Source: Cryobacterium psychrotolerans (GTDB lineage Bacteria > Actinomycetota > Actinomycetes > Actinomycetales > Microbacteriaceae). From it: DNA of 64,000 nucleotides. Below the pieces are notes generated by a model that worked only from the letters and a program-made list of their open reading frames with translations, had not been told where the DNA came from and did no database searches. Where the stretch lies: positions 1 through 64,000 of the forward strand of contig NZ_FNFU01000003.1 of assembly GCF_900101115.1 (NCBI RefSeq), read 5' to 3'. Each line of letters opens with the position of its first letter. The stretch's first letter is position 1. A program made the position numbers and the translations under genes. This document shows positions 16,610 through 24,947 of the stretch, one piece after another.

Positions 16610-17086
16610 ATGATCGTTCACGTTGAGCTGCCCCTCTCGCGCGCACTGAGGAGACGATTCGCGTCTCTCGCGGTGGCGATCCTGGGGTCGACAGCCCTGG
16701 CCGGCTGCGCCTCGCCGGCCCCGGAGCCGACCCCGACCGTCGAGGACACGCGGATGGTGTTCACGTATGACTACAACGTGTTCATGCAGGCTCGGTTCGA
16801 GACGAAACTGGAGTTCATCGCGAACACCTGTGTCGGCGTGACCGGCCAGGACGGCACCATGATCCTCGCGGTGCTCCCGCACGGCAGCCAACTCACGCGG
16901 GACGGCGACTCCTGGCTGCTCGTGGTGCCCACCGTGGACCAGGCGATCGTCATCGGCGTGGACACGGTCGTCGCCGGGGGAGGCTACGTGCCGTGGGGGT
17001 CGTTTGGAACGTCGGATGAGACTGTCCCGGCCGAGTGCCGGACCGACGAGGTCGTCCAGTTCTACCCGGAGGGCTACGGGGGCTAA
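16610..17086 (+). CDS. putative lipoprotein of unknown function
   Basis: The 158-residue protein has a hydrophobic N-terminal segment ending in the lipobox LAGC (STALAGCASPAPEPTPTVED), so it should be lipid-anchored outside the membrane. The mature part of about 115 residues is rich in Val, Thr and Asp and has two cysteines that could form a disulfide. I recognise no family. A TAGGCT near 16576 may be its -10, and GGGGGCC precedes the ATG. It is convergent with the nuclease gene, with only 7 bp between stops. Confidence 0.7.
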   Translation: MIVHVELPLSRALRRRFASLAVAILGSTALAGCASPAPEPTPTVEDTRMVFTYDYNVFMQARFETKLEFIANTCVGVTGQDGTMILAVLPHGSQLTRDGDSWLLVVPTVDQAIVIGVDTVVAGGGYVPWGSFGTSDETVPAECRTDEVVQFYPEGYGG

Positions 17087-17093
17087 CGGCGCA

Positions 17094-17735
17094 TCAACAG
17101 GCGCCCCACATGCCGGCGCCGGCCGCCGCAGCGGCGTCCTCGGCCGCAAGCAGCAGAGGGTAGTAGGCGTCGTTCGGCTCGATCATGAGCGATTCGGCAG
17201 CGCCGGCGGCAACGAGCTCGTAGTTCACGAATCGCCCGTCCTCGGTCCACAGGTAGAACAGGCTGCGCCCGTATTGGTCGACGGGGTCACTGTCGGCGGT
17301 GATCCAGGTCACACTGCCGTCGGGCAAGAGTGTTCGCAATTGTCGGGTGGCCTCGTCGCCGAAGCATTCGGCGCGGTCGCCCACTTCGGGCGTGTCGATC
17401 CCGACGAGCCGCACCTTGACGGTGTCCGTCGTCGCCACGAAAGCGTTCGGCTGATTCGTGCGCAGGAACAGCGTGTCACCGTCGTGCACGTGTTCAACGG
17501 TCATCGACACGGCATTGCCCGGACTGGCCGGGATGCCGCCGCCTGACGAGGCGGGAGCTCCGCCGGCCGCGCCCGCCCCCGGCTCTGCGGCGTCGATCGG
17601 TTCGCCGAGCGGAGTGCTCAGGATGCCCTCGAGGGCCGGGGTCAACGGCCCGAGTTGCTGGGCGGCGACGAAACCGAGCGCTCCGAGGGCCAGCACGCCG
17701 ACCAGCAAGCCCGAACCGCCCCGTATCCCACCCAT
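17094..17735 (-). CDS. thermonuclease-family (SNase-like) exported nuclease
   Basis: The 213-residue protein has an N-terminal membrane segment (GLLVGVLALGALGFVAAQQL), a Gly/Ala/Pro linker to about residue 75 and then a staphylococcal-nuclease domain. Family motifs are VEHVHDGDTLFL, VRLVGIDTPEVGD and YGRSLFYLW, with the Arg/Asp/Glu set expected for a Ca2+-dependent nuclease. The helix or signal anchor places the domain outside the cell. TAGTCT six bases before the ATG suggests a leaderless transcript. Confidence 0.88.
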   Translation of the reverse strand: MGGIRGGSGLLVGVLALGALGFVAAQQLGPLTPALEGILSTPLGEPIDAAEPGAGAAGGAPASSGGGIPASPGNAVSMTVEHVHDGDTLFLRTNQPNAFVATTDTVKVRLVGIDTPEVGDRAECFGDEATRQLRTLLPDGSVTWITADSDPVDQYGRSLFYLWTEDGRFVNYELVAAGAAESLMIEPNDAYYPLLLAAEDAAAAAGAGMWGAC

Positions 17736-17741
17736 TCCCTG

Positions 17742-17747
17742 AGACTA
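17742..17747 (-). promoter_or_regulatory. -10 hexamer of a leaderless nuclease transcript
   Basis: TAGTCT on the minus strand, six bases, then ATG at 17735. Confidence 0.5.
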
Positions 17748-17856
17748 GGGCGTGTGTCTCCCACAGACCAGCCGGGAGGGGGCCAGACGCGCGCGACGGG
17801 AGTCGAACGCGACTGTTGCCCTCGGGGAATCCGCTTCGAACGCTCCGATCGCCCGG

Positions 17857-18030
17857 CTACTTCTTGAAGGCGTCCTTGATGTTCTCGCCCGCCTGCTTCA
17901 GGTTGGCTTCGGTCTGGTCGGTCTTGCCCTCGGCCTCCAGCGATTCGTTGCCGGTCGCGTTTCCGACCGCCTCCTTGGCCTTACCGGCTGCTTCCTTGGC
18001 CGCGTTCTCGATCTTGTCAGCGCCGCTCAT
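17857..18030 (-). CDS. CsbD-family stress protein
   Basis: A 57-residue protein starts MSGADKIENAAKEAAGKAKE and ends ENIKDAFKK. It is highly charged and built of Ala/Glu/Lys helices, the usual form of CsbD proteins, which are induced by general stress and of unknown mechanism. A strong GAAGGGGG ribosome-binding site precedes the ATG at 18030. It lies downstream of the PRC-barrel gene on the same strand, separated by about 125 bp. Confidence 0.9.
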   Translation of the reverse strand: MSGADKIENAAKEAAGKAKEAVGNATGNESLEAEGKTDQTEANLKQAGENIKDAFKK

Positions 18031-18156
18031 AATCGGCCCCCTTCTCTAAGTTTGTTGACTAGCAGAACGGCCACGATATGCCATCCTCTCTCGTGGCGAA
18101 AGGGGGGATCGGGACAATTCCCGGGTTCGACCGCGCTTCGCGCAGCCGTTAGGGGG

Positions 18157-18663
18157 TCAGCCGGCGTCCTTCGACGCGGCCCCTTCGTCTCCCGCCTGTG
18201 CGTCCGACGGGACGTGCTTGCGGAACCGGGCGCTGTCGGCCGCCGGGCCGGTCGTGCCGGAGCCCGAAGTGCCGGTGCCCGAAGTGCCCGTGCCCGAAGT
18301 ACCCGTGCCCGAAGCGCCCATGCCCGTTTCCGTGGGCTCGGCGTAGGCCAGCTGGTAGTGGTCGTAGAGTTCCTGCTCCTCAGTGGCGCTGAGGGGCTCA
18401 TCGTTGTCCACATCGACTTGCGGTGCGTCCTTGACGAGCGCCTTGTCGTAGGGGACATGCAGGTCCGCGCCGTCCCAGTCGGCGTCATCGAGGGGCACGA
18501 AGGATTCGAACAATCCGAACAGTCCCGTGCGCACGCTGACCCAGCTCGGGCGGCCGCTGATCTGATCCTCGAACACCTGGCCGACGGTGCCGATCTTGTC
18601 GCCATCCGGGCCCAGCACATGAGCGCCCATGATGGCGCTGATGTTCTCCGCGGTGATCTTCAT
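18157..18663 (-). CDS. PRC-barrel domain protein with Gly-Thr-Ser repeat tail
   Basis: The 168-residue protein has an N-terminal PRC-barrel (about residues 5-80: IMGAHVLGPDGDKIGTVGQV, then the GRPSWVSVRTGLFGLFESFV strand region). A short acidic part follows, then a low-complexity stretch of GTGTS pentapeptides encoded by 15-bp repeats around 18265-18320. The ATG at 18663 follows AGCAGGAC. PRC-barrel proteins of this sort are linked to stress or photosynthetic-type complexes in other groups; the function in Actinobacteria is unknown. The CsbD neighbour suggests a stress role. Confidence 0.85.
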   Translation of the reverse strand: MKITAENISAIMGAHVLGPDGDKIGTVGQVFEDQISGRPSWVSVRTGLFGLFESFVPLDDADWDGADLHVPYDKALVKDAPQVDVDNDEPLSATEEQELYDHYQLAYAEPTETGMGASGTGTSGTGTSGTGTSGSGTTGPAADSARFRKHVPSDAQAGDEGAASKDAG

Positions 18664-18801
18664 GGAGTCCTGCTTTCGCTCAGGGAGCCTCGGCTCCTGC
18701 GGAGTCCCGCTCAGGGTATGAGTGAAACAAAGTGGGAGTCTAGCCGGATGTCGGCGCGGCCTCCATACCCGCCGGGACGGCTTACGCGCTCCGCCCGCAG
18801 C

Positions 18802-18807
18802 TAGGCT
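18802..18807 (+). promoter_or_regulatory. -10 hexamer of a leaderless M50-peptidase transcript
   Basis: TAGGCT, six bases, then ATG at 18814. The spacing favours this ATG over the GTG at 18808. Confidence 0.55.
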
Positions 18808-18813
18808 GTGACC

Positions 18814-19527
18814 ATGGATGTGCTGCTCGGGTTCTGGGAGCAGATCACGACCCGCAACGCGCCGCTCCCGCTCCAGGCCGCCTGGCTGACCGTCGCTGCG
18901 GCTGCGGCCCTCGTGCTCGTTCCCGCCTTCTGGCGGCAAAGCCGGCACGTGATCACCCTGGTGCACGAGGGCGGGCACGCCGTCGCCGCGACGCTGAGCG
19001 GCCGGCGGCTGGGCGGCATCCGCCTGCACTCGGACACCTCCGGACTCACCGTCAGCCACGGCCGGCCCGGCGGGCCCGGGATGGTCTTCACCCTCCTGGC
19101 CGGGTACCTCGCCCCGTCGTTCCTCGGGCTCGGCGCCGCCCGGATGCTCAGCCTCGGTTACGACGTCGCCCTGCTCTGGCTCATGCTCGCCGCGCTGGCG
19201 CTCATGCTGGTGCAGATTCGGAACTGGTTCGGCCTGTGGTCGGTCGCCGCGAGCGGAGCCGTGGTCCTCGGCGTTTCGTGGTTCGGCTCTGCCGGCGTGC
19301 AGGGTGTTTTCGCGCTCCTGGTGACGGCGGTTCTGCTCCTCGGCGCGGTGCGTGCGGTACTGGAGCTACACCGGACCCGTTCGCATTCCCGCCAGGCGGC
19401 GCGGTCGTCGGACGCCGATCAGTTAGCGCGCCTCACCCATCTGCCGGGCATCGTCTGGGTGGTGGTGTTCCTGGTCATCGGTGTCGCGTGCGCCTGGCTC
19501 GGCGCGGGGTTCCTCGGCCTGGTCTGA
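18814..19527 (+). CDS. M50-type membrane metallopeptidase
   Basis: The 237-residue integral membrane protein carries the zinc motif HEGGHA in ITLVHEGGHAVAATLSGRRL just after the first helix. At least five further hydrophobic segments follow, with a short polar loop (SHSRQAARSSDADQ) before the last. This is the compact M50B-like family common in Actinobacteria. Such proteases cut within the membrane; the substrate is unknown. The second metal-ligand motif (usually an Asp in a later helix) cannot be assigned with certainty by eye. Confidence 0.82.
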   Translation: MDVLLGFWEQITTRNAPLPLQAAWLTVAAAAALVLVPAFWRQSRHVITLVHEGGHAVAATLSGRRLGGIRLHSDTSGLTVSHGRPGGPGMVFTLLAGYLAPSFLGLGAARMLSLGYDVALLWLMLAALALMLVQIRNWFGLWSVAASGAVVLGVSWFGSAGVQGVFALLVTAVLLLGAVRAVLELHRTRSHSRQAARSSDADQLARLTHLPGIVWVVVFLVIGVACAWLGAGFLGLV

Positions 19528-19553
19528 CCGGCGGACGCCTGCTGCGAGCCGCG

Positions 19554-20111
19554 TCACCAGCCGTACGGCCGCGGAATCGCGTCCGCGTCGACGTAATGCA
19601 CGTCCGCCTCGGGGTCGAGCGGGCCATCTGATAGGGAATCCCGGCAGGACGCTTCCCAGACCTCCTGTCCCGTGAGGGCGAGAATCTCTCCGTTGACGAC
19701 CAGCCAGCCGCGCACGGCCGTGTACGGGATGGCGCCCTCCGGTGATGGGCAGTTCGACCCCGTCTCGACCGTGCGAAGCACGAGGCTGAAGGTGTCTTCT
19801 GAGATGATGCTGCTCGTGACGTACTCCAACAGCTCCGAGTGCTCCACGGCCGGCGTCGTCTCCCCGGTCGGGTCGGTGTGGAAACGGACATGCCCCACGC
19901 CCTCGGCAGCGACCGTGAGCTCATGGCTGCCGCTGCCGTGGCGATTTCCGACCAGCGCAGCGACGAGACGCTCCTGCTTGTCATGGTGCGCCGTGGTCCG
20001 ATCGCAACCCGAACACACCACGACATAGCGGGGGAGTACGACCCCGTCGAAGCGAGCCCGGTTCGGGGTGAGCGAAGCTTCCGCGTGACAGTGGGGGCAC
20101 AGGATTCTCAT
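19554..20111 (-). CDS. hypothetical protein with N-terminal zinc-ribbon-like cysteines
   Basis: The 185-residue protein begins MRILCPHCHAEASLTP and has a second pair in VVVCSGCDRTTAHHD. That CxxC...CxxC arrangement could hold zinc. The rest looks like a soluble alpha/beta domain without a motif I recognise. AAGGGG lies about 12 bases before the ATG. It is convergent with the M50 peptidase gene. No function is assigned. Confidence 0.65.
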   Translation of the reverse strand: MRILCPHCHAEASLTPNRARFDGVVLPRYVVVCSGCDRTTAHHDKQERLVAALVGNRHGSGSHELTVAAEGVGHVRFHTDPTGETTPAVEHSELLEYVTSSIISEDTFSLVLRTVETGSNCPSPEGAIPYTAVRGWLVVNGEILALTGQEVWEASCRDSLSDGPLDPEADVHYVDADAIPRPYGW

Positions 20112-20296
20112 GAATTACAGCCCCTTCATTCGGTCGCGTCCGGCAGACGTCAATGCCTGGGGATCGTCGACCGGGTGTGTCGCTGGCGTCACGGTAGCAG
20201 CCGGCGCCCGGCGACCGCAGTCGGCCGGATGGGGGACACGGCATAGCCCGGAACCCCGGAGCTGGCGATACTGGAGTCACAAGCAGGAGGCCACCG

Positions 20297-21304
20297 GTGG
20301 AGAGCATGAGGGCGTGGACAACGGATCTCGAGCATCATCGCGTCGAGCCCGGCCGGAAGCCGGTGCCGACGCCGGCCGCCGACGAGGTTCTCGTGAAGGT
20401 GCTGGCCTGCGGAGTATGCCGCACGGACCTGCACGTGGTGGACGGAGAGCTCGCGCCCCATCACCCCGCCGTGACGCCCGGTCACCAGGTCGTCGGCAGC
20501 GTTGTACGTCTGGGCATCGACGTGGGTCAGCTGCGGCTGGGCGACCTGGTCGGCATCGCCTGGCTCCGTCGCACCTGCGGGGCGTGCCAATGGTGTCAGG
20601 CCGGGCGAGAGAACCTCTGCCCCCAATCGCAGTACACGGGGTGGGATGCGGACGGCGGTTTCGCCGAGTACGCGACCGTGCCGGAAAGCTTCGCCTACCT
20701 GCTGGCCGAGGGAAGCGATCCGGTCGAAACGGCGCCCCTGCTCTGCGCGGGGATCATCGGCTACCGGGCGCTGACCCGTGCCGCCCTGCCGCCCGGCGGC
20801 CGGCTGGGCCTCTACGGATTCGGGTCGAGCGCCCACATCACCGCCCAGCTCGCCCTGGCGGCCGGCGCGGAAGTGTTCGCGATGACGCGAGGGGAGCAGA
20901 GCCAGGCGCTGGCGCGAACCCTGGGCGCGTCCTTCGTGGGCGAAGCGGATGCCGTGCCCACGGAGCCGCTGGATTCCGCCATCATCTTCGCCCCGGCCGG
21001 AACGCTCGTGCCGCCGGCCCTGCGGGCGACGGCTCGTGGCGGCACGGTCGTGCTCGCCGGCATCCACGTCTCCCGGATCCCCGCCCTGGACTACGACTCC
21101 ACCCTGTTCTACGAACGCGACCTCCGCAGCGTGACCTCGAACACGCGGACCGACGGCAGGGACTTCCTCAAAATCGCCCACAACCTGGGAATCACGCCTT
21201 CGGTGACCGCGTACCCCTTCGGCCAGGTCGATAGCGCGCTCGACGACCTCAGGGCGGGATCGGCGTCCGGGTCGCTCGTCATTGACATGACCCTGCCCGG
21301 CTGA
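20297..21304 (+). CDS. zinc-dependent alcohol dehydrogenase family protein
   Basis: The 335-residue oxidoreductase belongs to the medium-chain dehydrogenases. It has the catalytic-zinc segment ACGVCRTDLHVVDGEL and GHQVVGSV, the structural-zinc cysteines in CGACQWCQAGRENLC and an NAD(P)-binding region with LGLYGFGSSAHITAQLA. The usual GxGxxG is GFGSSA here, as in the AdhA-like subgroup. The GTG at 20297 is preferred because AGGAGG lies six bases upstream; an ATG at 20306 is also possible. Substrate is unknown. Confidence 0.88.
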   Translation: MESMRAWTTDLEHHRVEPGRKPVPTPAADEVLVKVLACGVCRTDLHVVDGELAPHHPAVTPGHQVVGSVVRLGIDVGQLRLGDLVGIAWLRRTCGACQWCQAGRENLCPQSQYTGWDADGGFAEYATVPESFAYLLAEGSDPVETAPLLCAGIIGYRALTRAALPPGGRLGLYGFGSSAHITAQLALAAGAEVFAMTRGEQSQALARTLGASFVGEADAVPTEPLDSAIIFAPAGTLVPPALRATARGGTVVLAGIHVSRIPALDYDSTLFYERDLRSVTSNTRTDGRDFLKIAHNLGITPSVTAYPFGQVDSALDDLRAGSASGSLVIDMTLPG

Positions 21305-21362
21305 CGTCCCCGAATTCGCACGTCTGTGACAGCTCCGCAACGTTCCCGTAACCGGAGCTGCC

Positions 21363-21368
21363 CAGAAT
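21363..21368 (+). promoter_or_regulatory. -10-like hexamer of a leaderless ACT-protein transcript
   Basis: CAGAAT (one mismatch to TAGAAT), six bases, then ATG at 21375. Confidence 0.4.
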
Positions 21369-21374
21369 GGACCC

Positions 21375-22262
21375 ATGACGCGGGGGAACGCACGAAAACC
21401 GGGCACTGCAAAACCGAGCCCAGCAGAATTGACCTGCGACGGCTGCGGTCAGTTGCCCGAGGCCTCCAAAGGGCGGCTGACCGTGGTCAACGTGGTGACC
21501 ATCCTGCCCATCGAACTCCTCGTGCACGCACTCGTCGTGCAGACCGCGTTGCCGTACCTCGCGAAGGTCATCGTGCTTGCCTTCACTGCGACGGCCCTCG
21601 TGATCTGGGTCGCCGAACCCTCCGCCAGGCGGTTCCTGTGGAGCTGGCTGCACGCGCCCGCCCTGCGCCGGCGGCGGAAACTCGACACCTCACCGGCGCT
21701 CTGGCGCGTGCGCACGGTGCTTGCCGACGAGCCGGGCGCCCTGCAGCGCCTCAGCCGGGCCCTGGCCGGTCTTGAGGCGAACATCCTGAGCATTCATGTG
21801 CACCCGGTCGCCGGCGGCGTGCTCGACGAGCTCGTGCTCAGCGCTCCAGGCGACCTGGCCGAGGAGGAGTTGTCGGCTGCGGTGGAATTGAGCGGCGGTC
21901 GCCAAACCCGGCTCTGGCCCACCACCCCCGTCGCGCTGACCGACGGTCAGACCCGGACGCTGGCCCTCGCCGCTCGCGTTGCCGGCAACCCGAGCGAACT
22001 CCCGCAGGCCATTGCCGAGCTCCTCGCGGCCGAAATCGTCATCGACGTCCCCGGCAAGCCGGTGGCGCGAGACATGGGTTCGGAGTCCACCCTCCTCAAA
22101 GTCCCGACCACCTGGCACGCGCCGCTCTACTTCTCCCGCCCCGGGGAGCCGTTCACGCCGGCCGAATCGGGTCGCGCGCATCGCCTGGCCGAACTCGCCG
22201 AAGTGGTCGAGCTCACCGAGTTGGCGCGCTCCGGATCCGCCGGAGACCGCGAGGCCGGTTGA
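21375..22262 (+). CDS. membrane-anchored ACT-domain protein
   Basis: The 295-residue protein has a hydrophilic start with a CDGCG pair and two adjacent membrane helices (about residues 35-85: VVNVVTILPIELLVHALVVQ and VIVLAFTATALVIWVA). A cytoplasmic ACT-like domain begins near RVRTVLADEPGALQRLSRAL, followed by a second, less clear regulatory half. ACT domains bind amino acids or other small ligands. Membrane-tethered ACT proteins of this type recur in Actinobacteria without known function. The gene stands alone between the alcohol dehydrogenase and the PAP2 phosphatase. Confidence 0.72.
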   Translation: MTRGNARKPGTAKPSPAELTCDGCGQLPEASKGRLTVVNVVTILPIELLVHALVVQTALPYLAKVIVLAFTATALVIWVAEPSARRFLWSWLHAPALRRRRKLDTSPALWRVRTVLADEPGALQRLSRALAGLEANILSIHVHPVAGGVLDELVLSAPGDLAEEELSAAVELSGGRQTRLWPTTPVALTDGQTRTLALAARVAGNPSELPQAIAELLAAEIVIDVPGKPVARDMGSESTLLKVPTTWHAPLYFSRPGEPFTPAESGRAHRLAELAEVVELTELARSGSAGDREAG

Positions 22263-22339
22263 ACGCCGTTCTACTCGTTGAATGCTGTTCTACCTACTGT
22301 CGGCGCCCGGGGACATTTCAACGAGCCCCCTCCATCGTC

Positions 22340-22345
22340 TAGCCT
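22340..22345 (+). promoter_or_regulatory. -10 hexamer of a leaderless PAP2 transcript
   Basis: TAGCCT, six bases, then ATG at 22352. Confidence 0.55.
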
Positions 22346-22351
22346 GAATGC

Positions 22352-23131
22352 ATGAGCCAGAGCCCCCGCGCCCAACAGCGCCAACGGCCCCGATGGGTGC
22401 AGGACTACCTGTCCGAAGAGTTCCCGCCGGTGCAGCCCGCCCGAACCGGTTGGTTCATCGCCGCAGCCCTGCTCGTCGCCTTCGGGACGACCGCCTTCTT
22501 CCTGGTCTTGAACGGTGTCCTCGAGCAGCGAGGACTCGCCCTCCTCGACGAGCCGGTGCGGGCGTGGATGGTCGAGCACCGCACCGAGGGCTGGACCGCC
22601 GCGATGATCCTCATCGCCGAGGTTTCCGGCCCGATCGGGATGCCGATTGTCGTGGCGGTATTCATCGTGCTGTGGATCTGGCGTTCCAAGCACGCGTGGC
22701 GGGTGCTCGTCCTTTCGGTGGCGATGCTCACCGGCATGTCCCTCGCGCTGCTGATTGCGCGCCTGGTCGGCAGGGAGCGGCCCCCGGAAGAGTTCATGCT
22801 CATCGGCGTCGACCCGTCCTTCTCCTTCCCCTCCGGCCACGTGCTCGGGGTGGCCGATTTTCTCATCGTGGGTGGCTACCTGGTGCTCTCCCGGGGGAGA
22901 GGCTGGGTCGCTTCCCTGCTCCTGGTCCTCGCCGCGATCGTCGGTGTCGGCCTGGTCGCGCTCACGCGCGTCTACCTCGGCTACCACTGGGTGACGGATA
23001 TCGCCGCCTCCCTGTCGCTCTCCCTCTGTGTCCTCGGATTGGCGATCGCCCTCGACACCTGGCGACCGCTGCGGCATCCGCCGGAGGCATCCGTCGCCGA
23101 CTCATTGTCTTCCGGGGCGAACAGGGTTTAG
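22352..23131 (+). CDS. PAP2-family membrane phosphatase
   Basis: The 259-residue protein has six predicted helices and the three phosphatase motifs in order: the Lys/Arg-Pro motif around ARLVGRERP, SFPSGHVLG, and LTRVYLGYHWVTD (Arg...His). It should dephosphorylate a lipid phosphate such as phosphatidic acid or undecaprenyl pyrophosphate at the outer membrane face. The metallophosphoesterase gene begins 37 bp downstream on the same strand and may be cotranscribed. Confidence 0.9.
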   Translation: MSQSPRAQQRQRPRWVQDYLSEEFPPVQPARTGWFIAAALLVAFGTTAFFLVLNGVLEQRGLALLDEPVRAWMVEHRTEGWTAAMILIAEVSGPIGMPIVVAVFIVLWIWRSKHAWRVLVLSVAMLTGMSLALLIARLVGRERPPEEFMLIGVDPSFSFPSGHVLGVADFLIVGGYLVLSRGRGWVASLLLVLAAIVGVGLVALTRVYLGYHWVTDIAASLSLSLCVLGLAIALDTWRPLRHPPEASVADSLSSGANRV

Positions 23132-23168
23132 CTTCCTCTCATACGGCCGACATGCGAGGAGCGGGCAT

Positions 23169-24224
23169 ATGCGAGGGACAAGGTTGAGGGTCGCGACGTC
23201 TTGTGCGGCCGGAATAGCGGTCGCGGGCATCGTGCTGGCCGGATGCGCGGCGTCGGCCCCGGTCCCGGTGCCGCAGACGTCCGTCCGGGCGGACGGAGCG
23301 ACCTCCGTGCGGTTCACGGCCTCCGGCGACATCGCCGAGCGCACCCAGTCCGCGGCCGTGCTCGACCAGGTAGCGAGCATCAGACCCGACCTGCACCTGG
23401 CCCTCGGCGACCTCTCCTACGGCACGCCAGGGAGCGAGGCGGCCTGGTGCGATTTCGTGACCTCCCGGGTTGGAGAGGGTGTGCCGTTTGAGCTCCTCGC
23501 GGGCAACCATGAGAGCGACGGGCGGAACGGCAATATCGACGACTTCTCCGACTGCCTGCCCAACCAACTCCCGGGACTGGTCGGGACCTACGGGCGCCAG
23601 TATTTCGTGGATGTGCCCCGGGTGAACCCGCTCGTGCGGTTCATCATGATCTCGCCGGGGTTGAAGTACCCGGATAGGCGGTGGTCGTATTCCGCGGGCA
23701 GCGCGCGCTACCGGTGGACCGCGAGGGCCATCGATGGCGCCCGCAGTGCCGGCATCCCCTGGGTGGTGACCGGCATGCACAAGCCGTGCCTGTCCGTCGG
23801 CAGGTACCCCTGCGATCCCGGAGCCGACCTGCTCAACCTGCTCGTGGCCAAGCGCGTGGATCTCGTGCTGAGCGGTCACGAACACCTGTACGCGCGATCG
23901 AAGCAGCTCGCGCTCGGCGAGTCCTGCCCGGATCTCGAGCCCGAAAGCTACTCCTCCGCGTGCGTCTCGGATAGCGACAGTGACCTCACCCACGGCGCCG
24001 GGACGGTCATGGCCATCGTCGGGACGGGCGGTGTGGCCCTGCGCGACGTCAACCCGAGCGACCCGGAGGCCGGCTACTTCGCGGCCTGGTCCGGGCTGAA
24101 CCTCGACCCCAGCCACGGCAATCTGGATGTTCGGGTGACGGAGGACACGCTGACGGCGGGATTCGTACCCGTCGCCGGCGGCAGCTTCACGGACTCGTTC
24201 ACCATCGACGCACGCGTACCGTAG
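23169..24224 (+). CDS. secreted lipoprotein metallophosphoesterase
   Basis: The 351-residue product starts at the ATG at 23169 behind GAGGAGCGGG. It has a signal with lipobox VLAGC (AVAGIVLAGCAASAP), then a calcineurin-like phosphoesterase domain with its metal motifs: FTASGDIAE, LALGDLSYG, LLAGNHESDG and VLSGHEHLYAR. The fold resembles purple acid phosphatase/alkaline phosphatase-type proteins anchored outside the cell. It could release phosphate from extracellular esters. A phosphoribosyltransferase gene follows 16 bp downstream. Confidence 0.88.
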   Translation: MRGTRLRVATSCAAGIAVAGIVLAGCAASAPVPVPQTSVRADGATSVRFTASGDIAERTQSAAVLDQVASIRPDLHLALGDLSYGTPGSEAAWCDFVTSRVGEGVPFELLAGNHESDGRNGNIDDFSDCLPNQLPGLVGTYGRQYFVDVPRVNPLVRFIMISPGLKYPDRRWSYSAGSARYRWTARAIDGARSAGIPWVVTGMHKPCLSVGRYPCDPGADLLNLLVAKRVDLVLSGHEHLYARSKQLALGESCPDLEPESYSSACVSDSDSDLTHGAGTVMAIVGTGGVALRDVNPSDPEAGYFAAWSGLNLDPSHGNLDVRVTEDTLTAGFVPVAGGSFTDSFTIDARVP

Positions 24225-24240
24225 GCGAAAAGGACGAATC

Positions 24241-24897
24241 GTGTTCAGGGACCGCCCCGACGCCGGCAGACAACTGGCCGAGAAGCTGGCCGAGCAGTTG
24301 GAGACGCTCGACCTGCGCGATCCGGTCGTCTACGCCCTTCCCCGTGGGGGAGTACCGGTCGCCGTGGAGGTCGCCAGGCGGCTCCGGGCGCCGCTCGACC
24401 TCATCCTCGTGCGCAAGATCGGGGCTCCGGGGTGGCCGGAGGTGGCCATGGGCGCGGTCGTGGACGGGGAGGATCCGCAGACCATCATCAACGAAGACGT
24501 GTACGCGGCGACCGGCAGCGATGCGGCGGGCCTGGCGCGTGCGCGCCAGGCGGAGCTCGAGGAGATCGAACGGCGACGCAAGCGCTACCTGGGCGATCGG
24601 CCGCAGGTGAGCCCGGCCGGCCGGGTCGCGGTCATCGTCGATGACGGGATCGCGACCGGTGCCACGGCCAAGGTGGCGCTGGCTGCCGTGAAACGCCAGG
24701 GGGCGGCCACCACCGTGCTCGCGGTACCCGTCGCACCCGCGGACACCGTGGCCGAGATGAGGGGGCTGGCGGATGTCGTCGTCGTTCTCGACGTTCCCTC
24801 CGAGTTCTGGGCGATTGGCCCGTTCTACACCGACTTCCACCAGCTGACCGACGACGAGACGATCGGCCTGCTCCGGACGGCGTGGTCGGGCGACTGA
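24241..24897 (+). CDS. phosphoribosyltransferase-family protein
   Basis: The 218-residue cytosolic protein starts at GTG 24241 behind AAAGGACGA. It has ALPRGGVPVAVEVARRL near the N-terminus and the PRPP-binding motif VAVIVDDGIATGATAKVAL (two acidic residues then Gly/Thr loop). It belongs to the stand-alone PRTase group often found with erythromycin-esterase or hydrolase domains. The nucleobase substrate, if any, is not known; many of this group have never been assayed. It follows the metallophosphoesterase closely, possibly in one transcript. Confidence 0.85.
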   Translation: MFRDRPDAGRQLAEKLAEQLETLDLRDPVVYALPRGGVPVAVEVARRLRAPLDLILVRKIGAPGWPEVAMGAVVDGEDPQTIINEDVYAATGSDAAGLARARQAELEEIERRRKRYLGDRPQVSPAGRVAVIVDDGIATGATAKVALAAVKRQGAATTVLAVPVAPADTVAEMRGLADVVVVLDVPSEFWAIGPFYTDFHQLTDDETIGLLRTAWSGD

Positions 24898-24935
24898 ATC
24901 GGCCGGGCGTCGCGCCGGGCGCCGGTGGCACACGG

Positions 24936-24941
24936 CAGAAT
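24936..24941 (+). promoter_or_regulatory. -10-like hexamer of a leaderless polymerase-gene transcript
   Basis: CAGAAT, six bases, then GTG at 24948. It is the same hexamer as in front of the ACT-protein gene. Confidence 0.4.
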
Positions 24942-24947
24942 GGCACT

